In this document: positions 9,001 through 14,691 of the stretch, one piece after another | Position numbering within the stretch: the stretch's first letter is position 1 | How the letters are laid out: each line of letters starts with the position of its first letter | Assembly (NCBI GenBank): GCA_948469295.1 | Contig: CAOKLK010000002.1 | Span: forward strand, 1-15,727 | Source: an uncultured Mycoplasmatota bacterium | Lineage (GTDB): Bacteria; Bacillota_I; Bacilli_A; RF39; UBA660 | DNA length: 15,727 bases | Direction of reading: 5' to 3' | Translations under genes and position numbers: made by a program | Notes under the pieces: model-generated | What the model saw: only the letters and a program-made list of their open reading frames with translations | Databases searched by the model: none | What the model was told of the DNA's origin: nothing

Positions 9001-12000
9001 GTAACGTTTGCTTTTTCATCTTCTTTGGTTGCTTCGATGACAATGTTATTGACGTTACTTCCAACGGTTACTTGGTATAGTGTGGTTGTTTTATTGAATG
9101 TTGGGGTAATGGTATGATTTAAGACTTCTAAATTTTCTAAGTTATTGTTATTGCTTGCGGTTTTTTCTACATGGATGATGTATTCTTTTCTGGTATTTTG
9201 ATCACTTGCTGTCACTCTTATGATTACGTCATACCATCCAATGTCATCAAAATTGTTTCCTAAAATTTGATAGGTTGCATTTTCATCCACTGGAATTATT
9301 TTGGTAATGTTTAGAGAAGAAGATGCCGTTTGGGTTGTGTATTCGTAAGTATCTTTATGGAAACTTGGACTTAATATTTCATCTAAGGTAATATTTTCTA
9401 ATCTAGCTTCACTGCTGGCATCTTTTATTACAAGGATTTGGTAATCTCTTATGTTTCCATCGGTACTGGTTACGGTTACTTTTATTAAGTTTCTTCCTGG
9501 ATTTAATTTATAGGTTTCTGCTCCTGTTACAGTAGCATGCTCATCTTCTGGAGTAGCTGTTACTGTAATTTCATCTTGGGTATTTGGAACTTTTACTTCA
9601 TAATATTGTTGTTCTTTTGAAAATGCTGGTGAAAGAGTTCCACCTTGAACGCTTAAGTCTGTTAGATAGTCACTGCCACTAAAATCTTCTTGACGATGGA
9701 CTATGACATTATAAGTTTTTTTCTTTCCCGATTCACTGGTCACTTCTATTTTTACTTCGTTGTCTCCCATTTGAAATTCGGTATTTCCAATGATTTGATA
9801 CTTGGCGTGTTCTTCTTCGGTTTCGATATGGAAAACTCCTGTTGTGATTTCATTTGGAACATAAGCTGTATAATTTAATGTGTCTTTATGAAATTCTGGA
9901 TTCAATGTTGCTTCTTCAATTAACAGATGTTTTAAGTTATTGTTATCTGATTTGGCACGATTTACGACGATTACGTATGTTTTTGATGTAGCATTATCAC
10001 TTGCTAAAGTGGTTAATGTAAAACGATTTTCTCCAGTAGTTAAGTTGTATTCTCCATTTCCAATTACTTTTGTAGTTCTTGCTTCAGGAATTCCAGTGAT
10101 GTTTATTTTGGTCGTTTCGTTTGGAACATTGATGGTATAATTTAGAGTTTCTTTTTGGAAATTTGGTGTTAATGTTCCTTCACTTACATCAATGTTTTTT
10201 AAATCGGCATTTTTATTTTTTTCTCTGGTCACCGTTAGAACATATCTTCTACTAGACCCATCTTCTGCAGTAACATTTAATTCGATTTCATTTTGTCCAA
10301 CAATTAAGGAATAAATTCCATTTCCAGTTACGGTTGCTTTGGGATCACTTTTGATTCCTTCAATGTTAATGGATGTCACTTCATTTGGAACAATGATTTC
10401 ATATGCACTTTCTTCTTTATCAAAATTAGGATTTAAGCTTCCTGTTGAAGTTTTAATATTTTCTAAGTAGTTATTTGAGCTCATGTTTCTGGTAATTTTA
10501 ATTCGATATGTTTTGGTTGTTCCATCTTCGGCAATTGCTAATATTTGTTTGATATTTTCTCCTATTTTTAAACTATTATTTTCTAATAATTTGTAAGTAG
10601 TTGTTGATTCTTCTGGGATTGCAGTGATGTTCATATAAGTGATGTCTCCGCCAACTTCTAAGGTGTATTCTTCTATTATGCCATCAAATCCTGGGGTGAC
10701 ATCATAATTTTTATTTCCATTTGTTAATGTTATACTTTTTAAATTTGGATTGTTATTTTTTTCACGAATTACTTCGACGATATATGTTTCGGTATCTCCA
10801 TTTTCGGCATTGGTTGTGATTCGGAACTGATTAATACCAGTATGTAATGTTTTGGTTCCTGTACCTTCTACTGTAGTGGTATTTTTTTCTGCAGTAGCCA
10901 CAATATCTATTTCTGTAATATTATTTGGTACCGTTGTATGATACACTCCTGTACTTAATTTATCAAATTCGGGAACTAATGGATAGTCTACTCCTTTATT
11001 GGTAATTTTTAAATCACTTAAATAGACATTACCATCTTTTTCACGATAGACATTTAAGAAGTAAAATTTCATATCTCCACTCACTGCGGTTACGGCGATG
11101 ATGATTTGATTGGTTCCAATTTTTAAATCTTCGTTTCCAATTACAACGTATTTCGAGAATTCTCCCGATGGGGTTATTTTTAATCCTATTTCGGTATATT
11201 CGTTTGGAACACTAAAGCTATAATCTGTTTTTTCTGGTTGGAACCCGATATCTATTGCCGGATCGATCACTTCTAATTCTTGAAGATTTGGGTTGTCTGA
11301 CATATCTCTAATTACTTTGTAATGATATTCTGTTATTTCGTTTTGATCTTCACTTGTAATGGTGATGGTAAAGTTATTTTCTCCCTCTTTTAGTTCTACT
11401 CTTCCACTTCCTGCTACGGTTTGGTAAGGATGACCTTTTTCCACATTGAACCAGATTTGAGTGATTTTTCCAGGAACTCTAATTTGATATGTATCTGTAT
11501 TTGGATCAAATATTTCTGGATCTAGCTTACAGAAGATATCATTTACTTCACATAAGCTTGGTGTTAATCCACTGATGGTGATATTTTTTGCTTTGGAATT
11601 GGTTGATGCTGGTCTGGTAATGATTATTTTATAATTTCTTACTGCTCCATTTTCTGCTGTTACGGTAATTGGATATTCATTTTCGTTGGCTTTTATTTCT
11701 ACTGTACCTGTTCCTTTTACGGTTGCAGTATTATCAAATGGGATTGCATCTATTATCGCACTGGTGGCATTTTCATCGGTTAAATCTAAGCGATATTCTA
11801 AATCATTATAGTTTAATTCTGGTGTATAAGTTTTACTTTCGCCATCAATGGTAATGGTCAATTCTTCTAACATGTTGTTTTCACTTGGGATTCGTAGCAT
11901 GCTAATTTTAGCATATCCAGTTCCCTTTTTCGCATAGTTGCTCGTTGGACTTGCACTTACATTTTTTGTTTGAGTTGTTTTGGTATTTTCGGCATTGGAT

Positions 12001-14432
12001 GCACTACATCCATAACAATAGGTTCCTTTGGTGACTTTGTCATAGGAAATTAAGTCATTGGATCCGACATAACTTGATCCTCCTCCTCCACTTCCGTGAC
12101 CTCGGTTGGATCCACCTCCACCAAAGTAACCAGCTCCTCCTCCTGCTCCACCATATCCTAGGTTACAGAAGTTTGCCCCTTGTCCAAAGGCACCGACTCC
12201 ACAATTACTTCGATTGGCAGCGTATCCTGGAGCGGTTAGAGTAGCTCCTGTTCCGTTAAATGCTGAACTACTTCGATTATGGATATCATAACCTTTTGCT
12301 CCAACGTATCCTCCACCATGACCATAGGTACAGTTGGCTGATTGGCATCCTCCTCCACCTCCTGCGGCGACAATTAAAATGCTCGTACGATTGGATGATA
12401 ATTCTTTTAACAGACCAGAGGTAGTTGCTATATGTGTTGCTCCTCCTCCACCATAAGCATCTTGTCCAGTTCCATAACCTGAGTTTCCTCCTCCATTAAA
12501 TCCTCCGTTGTATTTGGTTCCGGTTCCTCCGACTGCAATATAGACAGTTTCTCCTTTTTCTAGATATACAACTCCTTTGGAGTAGGCTCCATATCCCCCA
12601 TTTCCTCCTCCTTGGCTTCCCCAAGTTTCTAAAAGATAATAGGCAGATATCGTAGGAGTAAAGGTTTCTATTTGTCCTGTGTATGGAAAGTCAAAATCTG
12701 TTTTTGGTGGAACATCGATTTTGGTTACATTTATGGTATATATCGTTGGGGCACAATTTGGTTCTGTGACAATGATTTTTCCAGTTGCAGAGCTTTTGAT
12801 ATATCCAAGCCCTTCTATTTTTATTTTTGCTTCTTCATCAAATGGTAAAGCATTTATGTTCAAACTCATTGTATGAGGAAGAATTTCTAAATTATAAGTT
12901 AAAGTTTCTTGATCAAATGTTGGTGTAATTGTGTAATCTTTTACATCAAGAAGTTTCAATTTTGTAGAATGTTCTCGATGAATGGTTAATGTATATTCTA
13001 CGGTTTGATTTTTATCTTCACTGATTACGGTAATTGTTACGGTATTTTTTCCTGAATGAAGAGTTAAATCACTGGTATGTACTTCTTGTTCGGTTCTTCC
13101 TTTGATGATTTCAAGATCTAATGTTTCTTGATCATATGGAACTGTAGTTTCATATTTTAAATTGGTTGCTTGAAAAGAAGGAAGGGATTGACCACTAATT
13201 TTGATGTCTTTTAAATATGGATAATTTGATTTTGGTCTTGAGATATGAATGATATAAGTGGAAATATTTCCAGATGTTGAAGTGGAAGTTAACGTGATAT
13301 CGGTTGTTCCACTTGGTATATCATAGGTTCCTAATCCAGTGATTTTATTTGTAGGATCCATTGGTATGGCATCAATGGTTAAACTAGATGTTTCAGAATC
13401 TAATGATAATCCATATTCATATGTATCTGGAGAAAATTTTTTATTTAAGGTTCCTCCACTTAGTTTTAATTCTTTTATTTTAGGATCTCTATAAATTGAT
13501 AATAAGGTAATTTTGGCAGATCCAGAGCCAAGTTTTGGAGTATTGCTTACTGGTTGGCTATTTGAAGTTTTTACTGATATTGTACGAGTTCCAGCTGCAC
13601 TAGAAAGCCCGGTTCCACAATCATAGCAATATGTAACTTTGGTGATGTTTCCGTAGCTTAATAGTTCTTCTGACATGTAGCTGGATCCTCCACCACCTGC
13701 TCCATGGCCTCTATTGGATCCTCCACCACCGAAGAAACCTCCGCCACCTCCAGCTCCTCCGTAGCCTTCGTTTAGACAAACGCTTCCTCCTTTTCCAAAT
13801 GCTCCTCTTCCACAAGAAGAACCCGCAATATAACAGTATCCTGGAGCGGTTAGAGTAGCTCCTGTCCCTGTATATCTATAATTAGAATTATTTACAGTAT
13901 CCCATCCTGGCATTCCTTTGATTCCACCACCATGTCCACTTGGACAATTTTGGTTAGAACATCCTCCTCCGCCTCCAGAAGCGACAATTAAGATGGAAGG
14001 AGTTTTTGTAGATAAATTTGAAAGAAGTCCAGAACTTTTAGCTATATGTGTTGCTCCACCTCCACCAAATCCCCATTGACCTTTGGAACCTAGCCCACCA
14101 TTTCCTCCTCCATTGTATCCACCGTTATATTTGGCACCAATGGATCCAACAGAAATGTATAATGTTTCATCTTTTTCTAGGAGAACTACTCCAGTGGTAT
14201 ATGCACCATAACCACCGTTTCCTCCTCCTTGTGCTCCCCATACTTCTAATTGATAATATCCTTTTTCTGGGGCCGTAAAAGTTTGTTCTCCATTATATTG
14301 ACCATATAGTTTTGTTTCTCCCTCAACCATTGCTTTGGCGGTATTTGTAAAAACACAAAAAAGAACTAATGTAATTATTAATTCACTCATTAAGAATAAT
14401 TTGGTAAATTTTCTTTTTATCATAACAATCAC
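6006..14432 (-). CDS. Giant secreted modular protein: two ALK-like glycine-rich domains, 22 Cadherin-like repeats, Big_2, dockerin
   Basis: 2808 residues from a GTG at 14432. An ATG three codons in (14423-14421, MIKRKFTKLFL) is an equally plausible start because neither has a good ribosome binding site. A signal peptide ends near residue 34 (TNTAKA). Domains in order: glycine-rich domain 1 (about 43-311), three Cadherin-like repeats (312-578), glycine-rich domain 2 (579-846), nineteen Cadherin-like repeats (847 to about 2568), a bacterial Ig-like Big_2 domain (2569-2650; S-I-E-P...L-L-P-E-D...V-D-E-D-G-N-V-T-A), a linker, and a type I dockerin (2744-2802). There is no catalytic domain, LPxTG motif or C-terminal membrane segment, so cell attachment would have to come through the dockerin or other contacts. 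Presumed role: an extracellular adhesin or scaffold whose glycine-rich domains form the membrane-distal head. Family calls are from residue patterns; the biological role is inferred. The single-strand setting, own promoter and own terminator indicate a monocistronic unit. Confidence 0.95.
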   Translation of the reverse strand: MIVMIKRKFTKLFLMSELIITLVLFCVFTNTAKAMVEGETKLYGQYNGEQTFTAPEKGYYQLEVWGAQGGGNGGYGAYTTGVVLLEKDETLYISVGSIGAKYNGGYNGGGNGGLGSKGQWGFGGGGATHIAKSSGLLSNLSTKTPSILIVASGGGGGCSNQNCPSGHGGGIKGMPGWDTVNNSNYRYTGTGATLTAPGYCYIAGSSCGRGAFGKGGSVCLNEGYGGAGGGGGFFGGGGSNRGHGAGGGGSSYMSEELLSYGNITKVTYCYDCGTGLSSAAGTRTISVKTSNSQPVSNTPKLGSGSAKITLLSIYRDPKIKELKLSGGTLNKKFSPDTYEYGLSLDSETSSLTIDAIPMDPTNKITGLGTYDIPSGTTDITLTSTSTSGNISTYIIHISRPKSNYPYLKDIKISGQSLPSFQATNLKYETTVPYDQETLDLEIIKGRTEQEVHTSDLTLHSGKNTVTITVISEDKNQTVEYTLTIHREHSTKLKLLDVKDYTITPTFDQETLTYNLEILPHTMSLNINALPFDEEAKIKIEGLGYIKSSATGKIIVTEPNCAPTIYTINVTKIDVPPKTDFDFPYTGQIETFTPTISAYYLLETWGSQGGGNGGYGAYSKGVVYLEKGETVYIAVGGTGTKYNGGFNGGGNSGYGTGQDAYGGGGATHIATTSGLLKELSSNRTSILIVAAGGGGGCQSANCTYGHGGGYVGAKGYDIHNRSSSAFNGTGATLTAPGYAANRSNCGVGAFGQGANFCNLGYGGAGGGAGYFGGGGSNRGHGSGGGGSSYVGSNDLISYDKVTKGTYCYGCSASNAENTKTTQTKNVSASPTSNYAKKGTGYAKISMLRIPSENNMLEELTITIDGESKTYTPELNYNDLEYRLDLTDENATSAIIDAIPFDNTATVKGTGTVEIKANENEYPITVTAENGAVRNYKIIITRPASTNSKAKNITISGLTPSLCEVNDIFCKLDPEIFDPNTDTYQIRVPGKITQIWFNVEKGHPYQTVAGSGRVELKEGENNFTITITSEDQNEITEYHYKVIRDMSDNPNLQELEVIDPAIDIGFQPEKTDYSFSVPNEYTEIGLKITPSGEFSKYVVIGNEDLKIGTNQIIIAVTAVSGDMKFYFLNVYREKDGNVYLSDLKITNKGVDYPLVPEFDKLSTGVYHTTVPNNITEIDIVATAEKNTTTVEGTGTKTLHTGINQFRITTNAENGDTETYIVEVIREKNNNPNLKSITLTNGNKNYDVTPGFDGIIEEYTLEVGGDITYMNITAIPEESTTTYKLLENNSLKIGENIKQILAIAEDGTTKTYRIKITRNMSSNNYLENIKTSTGSLNPNFDKEESAYEIIVPNEVTSINIEGIKSDPKATVTGNGIYSLIVGQNEIELNVTAEDGSSRRYVLTVTREKNKNADLKNIDVSEGTLTPNFQKETLNYTINVPNETTKINITGIPEARTTKVIGNGEYNLTTGENRFTLTTLASDNATSKTYVIVVNRAKSDNNNLKHLLIEEATLNPEFHKDTLNYTAYVPNEITTGVFHIETEEEHAKYQIIGNTEFQMGDNEVKIEVTSESGKKKTYNVIVHRQEDFSGSDYLTDLSVQGGTLSPAFSKEQQYYEVKVPNTQDEITVTATPEDEHATVTGAETYKLNPGRNLIKVTVTSTDGNIRDYQILVIKDASSEARLENITLDEILSPSFHKDTYEYTTQTASSSLNITKIIPVDENATYQILGNNFDDIGWYDVIIRVTASDQNTRKEYIIHVEKTASNNNNLENLEVLNHTITPTFNKTTTLYQVTVGSNVNNIVIEATKEDEKANVTGDGLQNLSPGENIFIVKVTSESGRVKAYTIIVNKERETENKLRDLIVHNGVMTPSFDPDTSNYEVIVENTENNLDLTVILENDKSSYKVVGNNLKLGMNEVKILVTSESGVVNIYTLSVIKKEVVNALLENIKVENYRLSPRFNRYINHYDLLINNETEYLNLTVTPEDKEATWKIIGSDDIYKGTQTITTKQKLNLGESTIEIEVTSSDTTKKETYTIHIHRQEKDNDFLNYLYTSEGDLTPKFNSISMEYTIDVSEHVEVIELFGGSSDTSATINGLGTHTLIPGANELEVSITTKKGIKRVYYITVNRKKSTENYLETLIAKNGFTIYDLDPQFTKENLNYEVNVPAGTLNITFEGTFHESATVTGLTTYDLESGTNTFYINVTSEEGTVRTYTITVNREHDTNNHLINIIPSLGTFTEEFEYEKMDYELHVDESAALLSFEVVTESNYATVTGTEAKIIEDGISTRTITVTSESGEERSYTITIYKERKDNARLKELKINGYELEEDFDPNRLEYHVTLPNTKQVLFQNDVIAAAEDPNATVKKSENLKLSTVSPNEFIITVTAPDGFTKQNYKIIITREKGSNALLNNLEVTQGKLETIFTPETLEYNWIISKSLTLQKTDILPTPEDKNATINIIEEENRYKIIVTSEDQSTTKEYILNLTYTSLSDNTELDHLIPSVGTLDYTNDRTEYEMTVENDVTEISFDAEPTDPNATVEMPEKIELNDEKNEIIITVIAEDEVTKRTIKIVIKKGKSLESIEPNVEKLILDIDETEKITYTLLPEDTTESEVRFESENDQIAEVDEDGNVTAKSYGTTTIKIISTKNDSISTTVEILVMRKKIASDQLDVVRMTEEDLQEMRDAKDYIIGLDSAKNKEDFLNTLLNDREYIQIYDLEDNEVEDTHGIGTGYRVKLIYEDVTYDELLIIVRGDLNGDGLITAPDFAIFKTFMNGLSEFTFKETKASDINNDKLITAPDFVLFKTYMNGLKNSLNEM
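6027..6203 (-). other. C-terminal type I dockerin (residues 2744-2802)
   Basis: Two calcium-binding F-hand loops are complete. Loop 1 is DLNGDGLITAPD (ligands D2745, N2747, D2749, T2753, D2756). Loop 2 is DINNDKLITAPD (D2779, N2781, D2783, T2787, D2790). Each is followed by a helix, FAIFKTFMNGL or FVLFKTYMNGL. The halves are nearly identical, as in dockerins that can bind cohesin in two orientations. The residues at loop positions 10-11, which set specificity in known dockerins, are Ala-Pro in both halves, unlike the Ser-Thr of clostridial cellulosomes. Confidence 0.92.
6480..6728 (-). other. Bacterial Ig-like domain, Big_2 type (residues about 2569-2650)
   Basis: The segment begins KSLESIEPNVEKLILDIDET and continues with T-L-L-P-E-D, V-R-F-E-S-E-N-D-Q-I-A-E-V-D-E-D-G-N-V-T-A and Y-G-T-T-T-I-K-I. 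This is the order of the Big_2 (PF02368) consensus: 'P...L..G....L...V.P.......W.S.n..iAtVd.nG.vta...Gta.It'. It acts as a spacer between the repeat stalk and the dockerin. Confidence 0.85.
6729..11894 (-). repeat. Nineteen tandem Cadherin-like beta-sandwich repeats (residues 847 to about 2568)
   Basis: The units are about 85-100 residues and share the plan L-x-x-L-x-V...G-x-L-x-P-x-F...Y-x-V-x-V-P-N...I-x-I-x-A-x-P-x-D...A-T-V-x-G...G-x-N-x-I-x-V-T-S-E-D-G...Y-T-I-x-V-x-R-x-x-S-x-N. They match the Cadherin-like PF12733 family, widespread in secreted Firmicute proteins. The copies are well diverged in protein and DNA, so this is an old array rather than a recently expanded one. Confidence 0.88.
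11895..12698 (-). repeat. Glycine-rich domain copy 2, ALK/LTK-like (residues 579-846)
   Basis: The order of motifs is LLETWGSQGGGNGGYGAYSK, VVYLEKGETVYIAVGG, a YGGGGATHIA block, SILIVAAGGGGGC, GYGGAGGGAGYFGGGG, GHGSGGGGSSYVG and the closing strand GTGYAKISML. The same order (W-G-A-x-G-G, L-E-K-x-x-x-L-Y-I-x-V-G, G-G-G-G-A-T, L-I-I-A-A-G-G-G-G, G-F-G-G-G-G-G-G) is found in the extracellular glycine-rich domain of the ALK and LTK receptors. Six Cys fall in three conserved pairs: CX4C, CX11C and CX2C. It pairs with copy 1 at 13500..14306. Confidence 0.85.
12699..13499 (-). repeat. Three Cadherin-like repeats between the glycine-rich domains (residues 312-578)
   Basis: Three units of the same family link the two glycine-rich domains. 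The third is the most divergent: it lacks the SEDG turn and ends ATGKIIVTEPNCAPTIYTIN with a single Cys. This forms a rigid linker between the two heads. Confidence 0.85.
13500..14306 (-). repeat. Glycine-rich domain copy 1, ALK/LTK-like (residues 43-311)
   Basis: The N-terminal copy of the domain at 11895..12698, directly after the signal peptide. It shows LEVWGAQGGGNGGYGAYTTG, LLEKDETLYISVG, GGGGATHIAKSSGLL, SILIVASGGGGGC, GYGGAGGGGGFFGGGGSNRG and GSGSAKITLL. It shares all three Cys pairs with copy 2 (CSNQNC, an 11-residue-spaced pair, CYDC) and has one extra Cys (GYCYIAG). Identity between copies is high along the whole length, so this is an internal duplication of roughly 270 residues. 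Family members form polyglycine helices packed on a beta sandwich. Confidence 0.85.
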
Positions 14433-14455
14433 TACTATCTCTATTATTCATAATT

Positions 14456-14483
14456 ATTATAACATAATTCGACATTTTTTGAA
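14456..14483 (-). promoter_or_regulatory. Extended -10 promoter of the 2808-residue gene
   Basis: The minus strand reads TTCAAA (14483-14478, 4 of 6 match to the -35 consensus), 16 bases, then TATAAT (14461-14456) preceded by TGT (14464-14462), an extended -10. The expected transcription start is near 14449, leaving a leader of only about 17-28 bases depending on which start codon is used. The leader contains ATAATAGAGA (14447-14438), shared with the 5867 gene. Confidence 0.75.
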
Positions 14484-14619
14484 AAGAATTATGCTTTTTT
14501 TATGGTAAATTTTTAAAGGAGTGAAGTGAAAAAATAAAATCCAGTTAACATATTAGAAAAAGTATAAATAATGAATTATAAAGATTGCTCCTACACTAAG
14601 AACAGTCAAACAATTTATC

Positions 14620-14648
14620 AAAAAAGAATCATCTTTTTTTGATGACTC
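14620..14648 (-). terminator. Rho-independent terminator of the DUF285 gene
   Basis: On the minus strand GAGTCATC (14648-14641) pairs with GATGATTC (14633-14626) over 8 bases including one G-U, with an A7 loop, followed by TTTTTT. It lies about 43 bases after the stop at 14692. It separates the DUF285 gene from the 2808-residue gene. Confidence 0.8.
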
Positions 14649-14691
14649 TATGATTAGTTTTACAATTTTTATTTATTTCATTTTTAAACTA

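Noticed and set aside
11895..14306. Glycine-rich regions as collagen-like repeats
   Set aside because: There is no Gly-x-y triplet periodicity; glycines come in runs of three to six between beta-strand motifs, as in the ALK-type domain.
14355..14360. Cys in the signal peptide (VLFC) as a lipoprotein site
   Set aside because: Phe directly before the Cys breaks the lipobox rule, and a normal cleavage site (AKA) lies further on.
14383..14451. Tiny leaderless frame starting MNNRDSSDC at the predicted transcript start of the 2808-residue gene
   Set aside because: 22 codons with no family pattern and no ribosome binding site, overlapping the signal peptide; likely chance.
14484..14615. Possible small RNA or gene in the gap before the 2808-residue gene
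   Set aside because: AT-rich with no frame, hairpin or promoter that I can support beyond the terminator and promoter already listed.
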